Part shown: positions 19,256 through 32,716 of the stretch, one piece after another | How the letters are laid out: the number at the start of each line of letters is the position of its first letter | How positions within the stretch are numbered: the first letter of the stretch is position 1 | Assembly: GCF_000980895.1 (NCBI RefSeq) | Contig: NZ_LAZX01000087.1 | Span: forward strand, 1 to 64,000 | DNA: 64,000 bases | Reading direction: 5' to 3' | Source: Sphingomonas sp. Ag1 | Lineage (GTDB): Bacteria > Pseudomonadota > Alphaproteobacteria > Sphingomonadales > Sphingomonadaceae | Program-made: the position numbers and the translations under genes | Notes under the pieces: model-generated | Databases searched by the model: none | What the model was told of the DNA's origin: nothing | What the model saw: only the letters and a program-made list of their open reading frames with translations

Positions 19256-19708
19256 TTAAGCCAGAGCCGCCTTCACGAGGCCGCTCGCCTTGGACATGTC
19301 GAGCACGGTGCCGTGCCGCGCCTTCAGTTCGGCCATCACCCGGCCCATGTCCTTCATCCCGGCGGCGCCGATATCGGCCTTGATCGCCTCGATCGCGGCG
19401 GTCGTCTCCGCTTCGTCCATCTGCTTGGGCAGGAAGCGATCGATCACCGCCACTTCGGCCTCTTCGGCCTTGGCCAGTTCCTCTCGCCCGCCGTTGCGGA
19501 ACATCTGGATCGACTCGGTGCGCTGCTTCTTCATCTTCTGCAGCACTTCGACCACCAGCGCGTCGTCGTCCGGCGCGTTGGACTGGGTGCGCGCTTCGAT
19601 GTCGCGATTCTTGATCGCGGCCTGGATCAGGCCGATCGCGGCGCGGGTTTCCTTGTCGCCGGCCTTCATGGCAGCGATCTGGGCTTGCTTGATATCGTCT
19701 CGAATCAT
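19256..19708 (-). CDS. GatB/YqeY domain protein
   Basis: A 150-residue helical protein of the stand-alone GatB/YqeY family, which resembles the tRNA-binding tail domain of the Asp/Glu-tRNA amidotransferase. Typical features are the N-terminal MIRDDIKQAQIAAMKAGDK, the RTESIQMFRNGGREELAKAE helix and the C-terminal MGRVMAELKARHG. Such genes often sit beside dnaG-rpoD, as here. A role in tRNA handling is inferred from the family only. It is divergent from carA. Confidence 0.88.
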   Translation of the reverse strand: MIRDDIKQAQIAAMKAGDKETRAAIGLIQAAIKNRDIEARTQSNAPDDDALVVEVLQKMKKQRTESIQMFRNGGREELAKAEEAEVAVIDRFLPKQMDEAETTAAIEAIKADIGAAGMKDMGRVMAELKARHGTVLDMSKASGLVKAALA

Positions 19709-19729
19709 GGTTCCTTAGGCCATATCAGA

Positions 19730-19758
19730 TTGACGTGGCGGAGGGGCGAGTTTAGCGC
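19730..19758 (+). promoter_or_regulatory. Candidate sigma-70 promoter of carA
   Basis: TTGACG at 19730-19735 is followed after 17 bases by TAGCGC at 19753-19758. The -35 box is close to consensus and the -10 box is weak. It lies about 45 bp before the carA start. Confidence 0.4.
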
Positions 19759-19803
19759 GCCCCACTTAACGTACATCGCCGCTTACCAGGAGTGCCCGCC
19801 ACC

Positions 19804-20982
19804 ATGGCAGACGCAATACCCACGCACGCGCCTCAGCCCGATGGGGCCACAGGTGTCCTCGTTCTGGCAACGGGCGATGTGCTGTGGGGCCGTGGATTCG
19901 GTGCCGAGGGACAGGCCGTTGGCGAGGTGTGCTTCCACACCGCGATGACCGGCTATCAAGAAATCATGACGGACCCGAGCTTCGCTGGGCAGATCATCAC
20001 CTTCACCTTTCCGCATATCGGCAATGTCGGTGCGAACCCCGATGACGTCGAGGCGGATGAGCCGCATGCGCTGGGCATGATCGTGCGCGAGGATCCGACC
20101 GCACCGTCCAACTTCCGCGCCGCCGAGAATCTCGAAGTCTGGATGAAGCGGCACGCGCGCATCGGCCTCGCCGGCATCGACACGCGCGCGCTGACCCGGC
20201 GCATTCGGGCCGGGGGTGCGCCGAATGGTGTCGTCGCCCATGCCGCAGATGGCCGATTTGATCTCGATCTGCTGCTGAGGATGGCGCGCGAATGGCCGGG
20301 GCTCGAGGGCATGGACCTCGCCAGGGAAGTGACCCGCGAAACGCACGGCACCTGGGGTGCGGATCGCGCCGGCGGTATCTGGCGCATCGGCTTCGGTTAT
20401 GACGGCGCCGAGGGTGAGGATCGCCCACACGTCGTGGCGATCGATTACGGCAGCAAGCACAACATCTTCCGCAACCTTGTTCAGGCGGGCGCGAAGGTAT
20501 CGGTGGTGCCGGCGGAAGCCGACTTCGACACGATCATGGCGCTTAACCCCGACGGCATCTTCCTGTCGAATGGCCCGGGAGATCCCGCCGCGACTGGCGA
20601 ATATGCCGTTCCGGTGATCCAGAAGCTGCTCGACACCGGCAAGCCGCTATTCGGCATCTGCCTTGGCCACCAGCTGCTCGGCCTCGCGGTTGGGGCACGC
20701 ACGACCAAGATGTTCCAGGGGCACCGCGGCGCGAACCATCCGGTGAAGCGCCTCGCCGACGGCGCGGTCGAGATCACCAGCATGAACCACGGCTTCTCGG
20801 TGGAGCGTGAAAGCCTTCCGGCGAACGCTCGCGAGACGCATGTGTCGCTGTTCGATGGCAGCAATGCCGGACTGGAGCTGACCGACAAGCCCGCGTTCAG
20901 CGTGCAATATCACCCCGAGGCGAGCCCGGGGCCGCAAGACAGCTTCTACCTGTTCGAACGGTTCGTGGGTTCGCTGCGTTGA
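19804..20982 (+). CDS. carA: Carbamoyl-phosphate synthase small subunit
   Basis: A 392-residue glutamine amidotransferase subunit that releases ammonia from glutamine for carbamoyl phosphate synthesis in the arginine and pyrimidine pathways. The N-terminal CPSase domain ([16 protein letters not shown]) is followed by a class I GATase with Cys286 in [12 protein letters not shown] and the His-Glu pair in [14 protein letters not shown] at 19804 is preferred. A GTG at 19792 overlaps the AGGAG (19788-19792) that serves as its ribosome-binding site. A small lipoprotein gene begins within its stop codon. Confidence 0.96.
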   Translation: MADAIPTHAPQPDGATGVLVLATGDVLWGRGFGAEGQAVGEVCFHTAMTGYQEIMTDPSFAGQIITFTFPHIGNVGANPDDVEADEPHALGMIVREDPTAPSNFRAAENLEVWMKRHARIGLAGIDTRALTRRIRAGGAPNGVVAHAADGRFDLDLLLRMAREWPGLEGMDLAREVTRETHGTWGADRAGGIWRIGFGYDGAEGEDRPHVVAIDYGSKHNIFRNLVQAGAKVSVVPAEADFDTIMALNPDGIFLSNGPGDPAATGEYAVPVIQKLLDTGKPLFGICLGHQLLGLAVGARTTKMFQGHRGANHPVKRLADGAVEITSMNHGFSVERESLPANARETHVSLFDGSNAGLELTDKPAFSVQYHPEASPGPQDSFYLFERFVGSLR

Positions 20983-21278
20983 TCACGCGGGGCCAGCTTG
21001 CTGCCCCGGTGCTGACCCTCGCTTTGGCCGCCTGTTCGCAGGCTGCGCCGGCGAACCAGCACCAGTTGCAGGCGCGGCTTTCCTCCATCCCCAATACATG
21101 CGGGGTGGCGACAGCGCGGCTGAAGGCGACATCGGCCTCGAACGTGACGATGGAATTGCCGGGCGACATGCCAGCTGCGGAGGCCGAACAGGCCGCCGCC
21201 TGCATCGCCGCCGAAGTGAAGAAGATTTCGGGAGCCAGCCTCACGCCGATCGGCGCGGGGGCGGGGGCCGCCGAGTAA
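20979..21278 (+). CDS. Small putative lipoprotein between carA and carB
   Basis: A 99-residue protein that starts with TTG at 20979, overlapping the carA TGA. Residues 9-19 ([11 protein letters not shown]) form a short hydrophobic core ending in a lipobox, with Cys19 as the lipidation site. The mature part has a cysteine pair (NTCGV and AACIAAE) and is otherwise Ala/Ser-rich. It ends 17 bp before carB, so it is probably translated as part of the car operon. No known function. It has no obvious link to carbamoyl phosphate synthesis, so its position is odd. Confidence 0.6.
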   Translation: MITRGQLAAPVLTLALAACSQAAPANQHQLQARLSSIPNTCGVATARLKATSASNVTMELPGDMPAAEAEQAAACIAAEVKKISGASLTPIGAGAGAAE

Positions 21279-21295
21279 GGACCAAGAGAGACATA

Positions 21296-24625
<3,330 letters not shown>

Positions 24626-24703
24626 TCCCCGACAATTTGTTTGAGGTGCGAAGCGGCTAAGGGAGGCCGCTCGGGGACGGGTTTATTGAAGGGTGACGCG
24701 CAC

Positions 24704-25180
24704 ATGGCGACCGTCGAGAAGATGCCGATGCTGCAGGAAGGCTACGACAAGCTGACTGCGGAGCTCAAACGGCTGAAAATCGAACGGCCGCAGATCGTTG
24801 ATGCGATCGAAGAAGCGCGTGCCCATGGCGACCTGTCCGAAAACGCCGAATATCATGCCGCCAAGGAGCGTCAGGGCCAGATCGAGGCGACTATCGCCGA
24901 CATCGAGGACAAGCTCTCGCGCGCGCAGATCATCGATCCGCGCGACCTGTCGGGCGACAAGGTGGTGTTCGGCGCGACCGTCACCTTGCTCGACGAAGAC
25001 GACAAGCCGATCAGGTATCAGATTGTTGGTCAGACCGAAGCGGATGCGAAGTCGGGCCGGATCAGCTACAATTCGCCGATGGGCCGCGCGCTGATCGGAC
25101 GCAGCGTGGATGACGAGGTAGAGGTGTCGGTGCCGGCCGGCGACCGCTATTACGTGGTGTCCAAGATCGAATTCATTTGA
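24704..25180 (+). CDS. greA: Transcription elongation factor GreA
   Basis: A 158-residue secondary-channel factor that rescues backtracked RNA polymerase. The N-terminal coiled coil carries the acidic tip motif ([18 protein letters not shown]) whose Asp/Glu coordinate the catalytic magnesium, and the C-terminal FKBP-like domain is complete ([20 protein letters not shown]). ATG at 24704 gives the standard length; the frame is open to 24641. AAGG lies about 10 bases upstream. It follows carB by 78 bp. Confidence 0.96.
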   Translation: MATVEKMPMLQEGYDKLTAELKRLKIERPQIVDAIEEARAHGDLSENAEYHAAKERQGQIEATIADIEDKLSRAQIIDPRDLSGDKVVFGATVTLLDEDDKPIRYQIVGQTEADAKSGRISYNSPMGRALIGRSVDDEVEVSVPAGDRYYVVSKIEFI

Positions 25181-25273
25181 TTGTGAGGGATAGAGCCTGA
25201 GGCTGCAGCGACGCGTTGCAGCCCCAGTGCGTCCGCTCCGAGCCTTCATCCCTAAGAACCACGCGACGAGCCA

Positions 25274-25312
25274 AATAAAAGGCTGCGGACGCGCCTAGGC
25301 ATCCGCAGCCTT
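25274..25312. terminator. Bidirectional intrinsic terminator between greA and DUF4170 gene
   Basis: An 11-bp perfect stem (25279-25289 with 25302-25312) has a 12-base loop. On the minus strand it is followed by TTTTATTT, the standard U-tract for the convergent DUF4170 gene. The plus-strand side is less T-rich. Confidence 0.8.
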
Positions 25313-25343
25313 GAGGGAAATCGGGGCGAGGGGCGTTGGTGGC

Positions 25344-25571
25344 TCAGCCGGCCGGCTTTAGCAACTCCGGCTCGAGCAGACGGTGCAGGTGCACCACCAC
25401 ATATTTCATCTCTGCATCATCAACGGTCCGCTGTGCAGCAGCGCGCCAAGCCTTTTCGGCCGATGCGTAGTCTGGAAAGACGCCGACGATGTCGATAGAC
25501 TTGAGGTCGGCGAAGTCGAGCGTGCGCGGGTCGGTAACCCGGCCGCCGAAAACGAGGTGAAGCTTGCTCAT
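25344..25571 (-). CDS. DUF4170-type small protein
   Basis: A 75-residue cytoplasmic protein whose sequence (KLHLVFGGRVTDP, DIVGVFPDYASAEKAWR and MKYVVVHLHRLLEPE) fits the DUF4170 family found mainly in alphaproteobacteria. It forms a compact alpha/beta fold. Function is unknown. GGGAG precedes the ATG at 25571. It is the last gene of the minus-strand block and has its own terminator. Confidence 0.8.
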   Translation of the reverse strand: MSKLHLVFGGRVTDPRTLDFADLKSIDIVGVFPDYASAEKAWRAAAQRTVDDAEMKYVVVHLHRLLEPELLKPAG

Positions 25572-25612
25572 GGCGGCTCCCTTATCCCCTAGGCGACCGG
25601 GTTTGAACCCTC

Positions 25613-26095
25613 TCAGTGCGCCGGTTTGATCTGTTCGCGTCCAGCCTCGGCCGCCGCCGTGCCAGCGTGCGATGCCGCCTTCACGACGCCCTGGAACAGG
25701 GACTTGGCCTGCCCCCGGGCAGCATCCTTGGTCAGACCCAGCTCTTCCAGTTCGCCGCGGCCAGCCTCCTTGGCGGCTGCAAGGGCTGCAACGGCCGCGG
25801 CACTCACCGTCTTGCCCACCGGCGCCAGGATCTTCTTCTCGCGCTCGCTGCGCGGCAACAGCGCGCCGACAACGGCGCCCAATGCCAAGCCGCCGGCGAG
25901 GGCGCCGAGCGGGTTGCCCTCGATGAAGTCCGTCGCCTTGTGCGCGGCGTCGCGGGCGCCTTCCTTCGACGTCTCGACCGTCTCGCCAGCGCGCTCCAGC
26001 GCGCTCTCGTAGGCGTGAGTTGCACGCTCGCGCAGCGATTCGTTGTGATCGGCGCTGCTGCCCTGCTTGTTGGTCTGCGTGTTCGCGTCGGTCAT
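25613..26095 (-). CDS. Glycine-zipper envelope protein, YqjD/ElaB-like
   Basis: A 160-residue protein. A charged helical N-terminus (RERATHAYESALERAGETVE) is followed by one hydrophobic glycine-zipper segment (PLGALAGGLALGAVVGALLP) near residues 62-81 and an Ala-rich helical C-terminus. The layout resembles the DUF883 YqjD/ElaB group, membrane proteins linked in E. coli to ribosome binding in stationary phase. That link is family knowledge only. The ATG overlaps the stop of the upstream DUF3618-like gene (ATGA), which ties it to a four-gene operon. Confidence 0.65.
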   Translation of the reverse strand: MTDANTQTNKQGSSADHNESLRERATHAYESALERAGETVETSKEGARDAAHKATDFIEGNPLGALAGGLALGAVVGALLPRSEREKKILAPVGKTVSAAAVAALAAAKEAGRGELEELGLTKDAARGQAKSLFQGVVKAASHAGTAAAEAGREQIKPAH

Positions 26096-26463
26096 ATGTT
26101 GTTCCTCTCGGCCGCTTCCGGCCAGTCACCAGGGATCGAACGCGCTAGTTGCGCGGGGGTTTCGCGATCGTGCTTGCGCTTGCGTCGCCGGCCAAAAAGG
26201 CCGGCGATACGGTCCCGTGCGAGCCACCCGATCGCAAGCGTGGCCGCCCACACCAGCGCTTCCGGGTTTGCTCGCGCCGTGGCGACCCCGTTGCGCAGCG
26301 CGCGCCCGCCGGTCTCCTGAAGATTTTCCACCGCGTCGCGCGCAACGACCTTCGGGTTCAGGCGCGCCTGCAGTGTGCTGGCGGTCTGGCTCAATCGCTG
26401 ACGCGCGGCAGCGGCGCGCTGCTCGGCGAGCGTAACGGACAATGCCTGGGGATCGGAGCTCAA
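26092..26463 (-). CDS. DUF3618-like / YqjK-like small membrane-associated protein
   Basis: A 123-residue basic protein starting with TTG at 26463, overlapping the TGA of the holin-family gene. The N-terminal helix is Ala/Gln/Arg-rich, followed by LQARLNPKVVARDAVENLQ, typical of DUF3618. A short hydrophobic segment (EALVWAATLAIGWLARD) comes next, then a very basic GRRRKRKHDR stretch. It is the third gene in a chain of overlapping starts and stops. Confidence 0.65.
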   Translation of the reverse strand: MSSDPQALSVTLAEQRAAAARQRLSQTASTLQARLNPKVVARDAVENLQETGGRALRNGVATARANPEALVWAATLAIGWLARDRIAGLFGRRRKRKHDRETPAQLARSIPGDWPEAAERNNI

Positions 26464-26807
26464 GAGACGACCTTCTTCGACAATTGCGCCTTGCCCGTCA
26501 GACCGAGGATCGTGGCGATCGCCAGCACGACCGCAACAACCGCCGTCGTGGCCCAGCCCGGGCCGATGACGGTCGCCAGCGTGAAGATGATCCCCACCAG
26601 CATGGCGATGAGCGCTGCGAGCGCCAATACACCGGCCACAGCGAAGTAGATCGCCGCCCATTTGTAGCGATCCGCGGCGAAGGCGGCGCGCGCCTTCGCC
26701 AGCGCGATCTCGGCCTGCGCGGCTTCACGTGTATCGGCAGCCAGTTGCGACACCAGCTGCCCGATGCCGGCTTCCTCGTCCGTCCGCTCCCCCGTCATCA
26801 AGGTCAC
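26460..26807 (-). CDS. Phage holin family / YqjE-like membrane protein (DUF1469)
   Basis: A 115-residue protein with a polar N-terminal helix and two transmembrane segments (WAAIYFAVAGVLALAALIAM and FTLATVIGPGWATTAVVAVV), matching the DUF1469/YqjE architecture. These proteins are called holin-like by profile only. Nothing here is phage-related. GTG at 26807 overlaps the preceding stop; ATG at 26798 is an alternative. Confidence 0.75.
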   Translation of the reverse strand: MTLMTGERTDEEAGIGQLVSQLAADTREAAQAEIALAKARAAFAADRYKWAAIYFAVAGVLALAALIAMLVGIIFTLATVIGPGWATTAVVAVVLAIATILGLTGKAQLSKKVVS

Positions 26808-27352
26808 GCCTGGTCGCGCTGGTCGAGCCCCGAGGACAGAAGGCGAGCGGCAACGAAGCCAACCGCGGCCGCGACACCGATGGCAGCCGCCGGGCTCTTG
26901 CGAACCACCTCGCGTGCGTCGTCGAGCAGTTCGTCGACGCTGCGATCGTTCAGCTTCGACGACAGGCCCTGCACCTGCTCGGCAGCGGAGCGGGCATATT
27001 GGCCATATTGTGCGCCGAGCTTCTCATCGACCTGCTGCGCGGCATCGTTGAGCATCGTCACCAACTGGTCCAGCGCATCCGTCGCCTTAACCTTGCCCTG
27101 GTCGGCCAGCGTCCGCGCCCGGTCGCCTGCTTCGCTCTTCAGCTTCACGACATTGTCGTTGATCAGCTGGCGCGGGCTGGTGTTGCCACCGGTTGAGTCG
27201 CCGTCGGCGGTGGCCCCGCTGCTGCCGGGCGCGCTGTCGCTGGCGCTATTCAGCGGATCGCGCGGCTGCAAATCGTCGGTCGCACCGGCCGGATTGGCGA
27301 GCGCGGGCGCGACATCTTGATCGGTCATCGGCTTTAAGGTGTCGTCGGCCAT
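26804..27352 (-). CDS. DUF883-like stress/envelope protein, first gene of a Yqj-like operon
   Basis: A 182-residue protein. The first 70 residues are acidic, Ser/Gly/Asp-rich and probably disordered. A long amphipathic helical stretch follows, with Gln/Lys/Glu-rich repeats, ending in one glycine/alanine membrane segment (AAAIGVAAAVGFVAARLLSS), the DUF883/YqjD hallmark. ATG at 27352 follows AAGGA and is preferred over the frame extension to 27391. It leads the operon 26804 to 25613 and is divergent from eno. Confidence 0.7.
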   Translation of the reverse strand: MADDTLKPMTDQDVAPALANPAGATDDLQPRDPLNSASDSAPGSSGATADGDSTGGNTSPRQLINDNVVKLKSEAGDRARTLADQGKVKATDALDQLVTMLNDAAQQVDEKLGAQYGQYARSAAEQVQGLSSKLNDRSVDELLDDAREVVRKSPAAAIGVAAAVGFVAARLLSSGLDQRDQA

Positions 27353-27471
27353 GGAGAATCCTTCCTTGATCGGTACTGACAACCCCGCCACGGCGAGGGT
27401 GTTCCATCACGATTTGCCGCCGGGAGCACGTCACGTTATCGGACGCCGAAAACCCGTCCTCGCCATCGTAG

Positions 27472-28764
<1,293 letters not shown>

Positions 28765-28805
28765 AACAGCTTGAATAAAGGAGGGCTTTCGGCGAAAATC
28801 TTCGT

Positions 28806-29123
28806 GTGAAACGCCGCAAGCCCTCCACCTTTCGTGCCGTCCTGAAGCGCGCCACCTGGCCTGCGCTGGCGGTGATGGTGATGGCGTTCTTCGGTGGCTA
28901 TGCCGTTCTTGGTGCCAATGGCATCTTCGCCTTCGGGGAATACAAGCGGCAGGTTGCGAAGCGTGAACATTATTATGCGGCGCTCGATCACAAGCGAGAG
29001 GTGTTGCGTAATCGAGTCGCGCTTCTTGATCCGCGTCACGCGAATCCGGACATGGTGGATGAACTGGTGCGGCGTGAACTGAACGTCGCTCACCCCGACG
29101 AAGTGATCGTCCCACTGAACTAG
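28806..29123 (+). CDS. ftsB: Septum formation initiator, FtsB/DivIC family
   Basis: A 105-residue bitopic division protein that starts with GTG at 28806. A basic cytoplasmic N-terminus is followed by a transmembrane segment (WPALAVMVMAFFGGYAVLGA) and a periplasmic coiled coil (KRQVAKREHYYAALDHKREV) ending in ELNVAHPDEVIV. This matches the FtsB layout, where the coiled coil pairs with FtsL. The position behind eno supports it. Confidence 0.85.
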   Translation: MKRRKPSTFRAVLKRATWPALAVMVMAFFGGYAVLGANGIFAFGEYKRQVAKREHYYAALDHKREVLRNRVALLDPRHANPDMVDELVRRELNVAHPDEVIVPLN

Positions 29124-29218
29124 TCAGCTGGGCCTTTTCGAGCGCTTCCCGGTCGCCCGTCCCTCTTTTCACTTCCGCTCATTCGCCCCATGCTGCGCTT
29201 ATTTGGGGGAGGGGCATC

Positions 29219-29689
29219 ATGGCCGCGTTGAACATCCTGTGGCCCACCTTTGCTATGGTCGGGCTAGTCTTCGTCGTCTGGTTCACGCTGTTCTTTCATC
29301 GCATCCGCCACATGAAGCACACACCGCCGCGACCGCAGGATTTTGCGGATGGCGAGGCGGCGCTGCGCTATTTCCGACCGGTCGAGATGCCCGCGAACAA
29401 TCTCGCCAATCTGTTCGAGATGCCGGTGCTCTATTTCGCACTGGTGTCGCTGCTGATCGTGACGGCGCAGGTCAATAACATTCAGGTGACGCTTGCTTGG
29501 CTGTTCGTTATCGCACGGGCCGTTCATAGCTACATCCACATCGGGCCGAAGAAGGTGCCGGCACGGTTCTTCGCCTATCTGGTATCGGTGGTGATCCTGC
29601 TGGCGATGTGGGTCGGTTTCTTCGTCGACATCGTGACGGTGGCCGGCGACTATCGTCGCGCCGTGCAGGCAATGGGGGGTGTTCTTTGA
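29219..29689 (+). CDS. MAPEG family membrane protein
   Basis: A 156-residue integral membrane protein with about four hydrophobic helices. It carries the MAPEG-type NNLANLFEMPVLYFALV and the ARAVHSYIHIGPKKVPARF region. MAPEG proteins include glutathione-dependent enzymes; the bacterial forms are mostly uncharacterised. A G-rich GGGGGAGGGG precedes the ATG. Its stop overlaps the TTG of the amidohydrolase gene. Confidence 0.8.
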   Translation: MAALNILWPTFAMVGLVFVVWFTLFFHRIRHMKHTPPRPQDFADGEAALRYFRPVEMPANNLANLFEMPVLYFALVSLLIVTAQVNNIQVTLAWLFVIARAVHSYIHIGPKKVPARFFAYLVSVVILLAMWVGFFVDIVTVAGDYRRAVQAMGGVL

Positions 29690-30939
29690 AGTCGAGGCTC
29701 GTGTTTGCGGCTGCCGCGTTGACGGTGGCTGTCCCTGCGGCGGCGGAGACGGTGGTCATCACCGCCGCCCAGATGCTTGATGTCGAGAAGGGCGTGCTGG
29801 TCCCGCGTCCGGTCATTACCGTGACGGATGGGCGCATCACCGCGCTCGGCGGTGCGGCACCTGCGGGCGCGAAGCGGATCGATCTGGGTGATGTGACGCT
29901 AGTGCCGGGCCTGATCGACATGCACGTTCACCTCGACAGCACCCCCATATATGGCGGGTACAACGGGCTTCAGTTCACCGACAGCTTCTGGGGGGTGCAA
30001 GGGGTCGGCAACGCTGGCGCCATGCTGCGCGCCGGGTTCACCACTGTGCGCAACGTGGGGTCGGAAAACTACAACGACGTGGCCTACAAGCAGGCGATTG
30101 ACGAAGGACTGATGGTCGGGCCGCGAATCGTGCCGGCTGCCTATGCCCTGGGAGCGACCGGCGGCCATTGCGACAGCACCTTCTTCCCGCCCAGCTTCAA
30201 CCAGCGTGGCAAGGCGGTCGGGGACACGCCGGACGAATTGCGCACCCGTGTTCGCGAGCAGCGCAAATATGGTGCCGAGGTGATCAAGGTGTGTGCAAGC
30301 GGCGGCGTTTTCAGCCGCAACACCGAACCGGGGCAACAGCAGCTTTCCGAGGGCGAACTGCGCGCGATCGCTGACGAGGCGCATCAATGGGGGTTGAAGA
30401 CGGCCGCACATGCGCATGGTGCGGCCGGGATCAAGGCGGCGATCCGCGCCGGGATCGACACGATCGAACATGCCAGCCTGATCGACGATGAGGGGATCCG
30501 TCTCGCGAAGGAGAAGGGCACCTATCTGTCGATGGACATCTATAACACCGAATATACCCAGGCGGAGGGCAAGAAGAACGGCGTGCTTGAAGACAATCTG
30601 CGCAAGGATCGCGAGATCGCGCAGATCCAGCGCGACAATTTCCGCAAGGCCAATGCCGCCGGCGTGAAGATGGTGTTCGGAACCGACGCCGGGGTGATGC
30701 CGCACAAGGATGCAGGCAAGCAGTTCGGCATCATGGTGCGCTTCGGGATGACCCCGTTGCAGGCGATTCGCGCCGCGACCCTGACCGCGGCCGACGCTCT
30801 CGGGCGCAACCGTGACGTTGGCGCGATCGCTGTCGGCCGCTTCGGTGACATCGTCGCGGTGGCGGGCAATCCGCTGGAGGATGTCACGGTGCTGGAACGC
30901 CCGGCCGCCGTCATCAAGGGAGGTGCACGGGTCGACTGA
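29686..30939 (+). CDS. Exported metal-dependent amidohydrolase
   Basis: A 417-residue hydrolase. TTG at 29686 overlaps the MAPEG stop and opens a signal peptide (MKSRLVFAAAALTVAVPAAA), so the enzyme is periplasmic. The amidohydrolase barrel shows the HxH metal motif (LIDMHVHLDS), VIKVCASGG with the bridging-lysine position, the AHAHG and IEHASLID histidines, and the catalytic Asp in VFGTDAGVMPH. It resembles imidazolonepropionase-like and Xaa-Pro dipeptidase-like exported enzymes; the substrate cannot be read from sequence. The frame is open to 29608, but that start would overlap MAPEG and hide the signal peptide. Confidence 0.85.
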   Translation: MKSRLVFAAAALTVAVPAAAETVVITAAQMLDVEKGVLVPRPVITVTDGRITALGGAAPAGAKRIDLGDVTLVPGLIDMHVHLDSTPIYGGYNGLQFTDSFWGVQGVGNAGAMLRAGFTTVRNVGSENYNDVAYKQAIDEGLMVGPRIVPAAYALGATGGHCDSTFFPPSFNQRGKAVGDTPDELRTRVREQRKYGAEVIKVCASGGVFSRNTEPGQQQLSEGELRAIADEAHQWGLKTAAHAHGAAGIKAAIRAGIDTIEHASLIDDEGIRLAKEKGTYLSMDIYNTEYTQAEGKKNGVLEDNLRKDREIAQIQRDNFRKANAAGVKMVFGTDAGVMPHKDAGKQFGIMVRFGMTPLQAIRAATLTAADALGRNRDVGAIAVGRFGDIVAVAGNPLEDVTVLERPAAVIKGGARVD

Positions 30940-31012
30940 CCGCGGTGAGGCGGTGGCGTTCTGCTTGCAACATGGTTAACACCCGTAACAGGGTAACTTC
31001 GGGGGCGGGGCA

Positions 31013-31999
31013 ATGTGGGCGATCGGCGTGGTGGCGGGCGGCGTCATCTTGGCGGCAGCGGCGTCGACGGCCCCGGACTACGGCCCGCATCTGGAGCGTT
31101 TCACTTACCCGTGGCCGGTGCAGACCATGACGGCCGACGTCGTCGGTCAGCCCGCGACAATGGCCTTCATGGACGTCGCACCGGCCCGGCCCAATGGCCG
31201 CGTGGTCGTGTTGATGCACGGCAAGAACTTCTGTGGCGCGACGTGGGAGTCGACGGCGCGGACGCTCAGCGCGTCGGGTTATCGCGTGATCATCCCCGAC
31301 CAGATCGGCTTTTGCAAATCGGCAAAGCCGCGCGCGGCGCAGTACAGCTTCGCGATGCTCGCGCATCACACCAACCGTCTGCTCGCCTCGCGCGGAGTGA
31401 CGAAGGCCATTGTCGTCGGTCACTCGATGGGAGGAATGCTCGCGACGCGCTACGCCATCATGTATCCCAAGGGGGTCGATCGCCTGGTGCTGGTCAACCC
31501 GCTTGGCTTGGTCGACCGGTCGGAAGCGGGCGTGCCCTATGTAGATGTCGATACCCTTTGGGCGGGGGAAAAGAAGACCGATTATGCCTCGATCCGGGCG
31601 TACCAGACCGCCAACTATTATCATGGCACCTGGAAACCAGCCTATGATCGCTGGGCGTTGATGCAGGCCGGCATGTATGCCGGGGCGGGGCGCGACACGG
31701 TCGCCCTGGCGCAGGCGAAGACCGGCGAGATGATTCGGACGCAGCCGATCGCGCATGAACTTTACCGCGTGACGGCGCCGACGACGCTCATCGTCGGCAC
31801 GCTGGACAAGACCTCGTTCGGCCGCGCGCAGGCACCCGCATCGCTGCAGAAGTTCCTCGAGGCTATCCCGCAAGTCGCAACTGAGGCGGTCCGCAAGCTG
31901 CCGTCTGCCAGGCTCGTTCCGCTGGACGGACTCGGTCACTCGCCGCAGGTGGAAGATCCGGCGCGCTTCGAAAAGACGTTGCTCTCGGTCATCGCGTGA
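31013..31999 (+). CDS. Exported alpha/beta hydrolase
   Basis: A 328-residue protein. Residues 1-18 resemble a signal peptide. The fold shows the oxyanion region LMHGKNFCGATWE, the nucleophile elbow VVGHSMGGMLA, an acid near LIVGTLDKTSFG and the catalytic His in LDGLGHSPQVE. The cap domain is long and aromatic (ANYYHGTWKPAYDRWALM). The neighbouring exported amidohydrolase ends 73 bp upstream, so the two may act together on exogenous compounds, but the substrate is unknown. Confidence 0.85.
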   Translation: MWAIGVVAGGVILAAAASTAPDYGPHLERFTYPWPVQTMTADVVGQPATMAFMDVAPARPNGRVVVLMHGKNFCGATWESTARTLSASGYRVIIPDQIGFCKSAKPRAAQYSFAMLAHHTNRLLASRGVTKAIVVGHSMGGMLATRYAIMYPKGVDRLVLVNPLGLVDRSEAGVPYVDVDTLWAGEKKTDYASIRAYQTANYYHGTWKPAYDRWALMQAGMYAGAGRDTVALAQAKTGEMIRTQPIAHELYRVTAPTTLIVGTLDKTSFGRAQAPASLQKFLEAIPQVATEAVRKLPSARLVPLDGLGHSPQVEDPARFEKTLLSVIA

Positions 32000-32038
32000 A
32001 ACGGGGTGCCCCCTGGCTGGCTGGCAGGGTGGCCGCCA

Positions 32039-32067
32039 TTGACCAGTCGGGTCGCGATGCGTATAGC
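32039..32067 (+). promoter_or_regulatory. Candidate sigma-70 promoter of the str operon
   Basis: TTGACC at 32039-32044 and TATAGC at 32062-32067 are separated by 17 bases. This is the best promoter match in the 228 bp before rpsL and would give a leader of about 150 bases. Confidence 0.6.
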
Positions 32068-32227
32068 CGCGCCCGTTCGTGGCGGGTCTGACCCGGCGCG
32101 GGCAAGCTTGAACATTGCTGGATGCTTAGAGGACCCGGGAAGGCTCATCGCCGCCCAAGGTCCTTTTCGTATTCCAAGTGCTGTCAGGGCTCCAGCAAAG
32201 TAACCTATACGAAAGGTGAAGGCTTCA

Positions 32228-32599
32228 ATGCCGACGATCAACCAGCTGGTCCGCAAGGGCCGCGAACCGCAGAAGGCCAAGAGCAAGGTCCCTGCGATGG
32301 AGCAGAACCCGCAGAAGCGCGGCGTTTGCACCCGTGTGTACACCACGACCCCCAAGAAGCCGAACTCGGCATTGCGCAAGGTGGCGAAGGTTCGCCTGAC
32401 CAACCAGCGCGAAGTCATCAGCTACATCCCGGGTGAAGGCCACAACCTGCAGGAGCACTCGGTTGTGCTCATCCGCGGCGGCCGTGTGCGCGACCTTCCC
32501 GGCGTGCGCTATCACGTGCTGCGCGGCGTGCTCGATACGCAGGGCGTGAAGGACCGTCGTCAGTCCCGCTCGAAGTACGGCGCGAAGCGTCCGAAGTAA
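32228..32599 (+). CDS. rpsL: 30S ribosomal protein S12
   Basis: A 123-residue decoding-centre protein. [28 protein letters not shown] and the [12 protein letters not shown] loop are diagnostic. The streptomycin-site Lys residues (TTPKKPNSA and RVRDLPG regions) look wild type. ATG at 32228 is chosen over an in-frame GTG at 32216 by homology. First gene of the str operon. Confidence 0.98.
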   Translation: MPTINQLVRKGREPQKAKSKVPAMEQNPQKRGVCTRVYTTTPKKPNSALRKVAKVRLTNQREVISYIPGEGHNLQEHSVVLIRGGRVRDLPGVRYHVLRGVLDTQGVKDRRQSRSKYGAKRPK

Positions 32600-32716
32600 G
32601 CCGGCATCCCGGCTGGCCCGGGGTCTCGAGGTTTGTGTCCCGCACCATTGTCAGGCGGCTCCCGCGAAAGCTGGGGGCGGGCGGACAGGAGCGGTTGATC
32701 TGAGAAGGAATTCCAA

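Noticed and set aside
17735..19948. 737-codon plus-strand frame
   Set aside because: Runs across dnaG, its neighbour and the carA start on the opposite strand; composition is shadow-like.
26460..26807. Prophage origin for the holin-family gene
   Set aside because: No lysis, structural or integrase genes nearby; the match is to chromosomal YqjE-type proteins.
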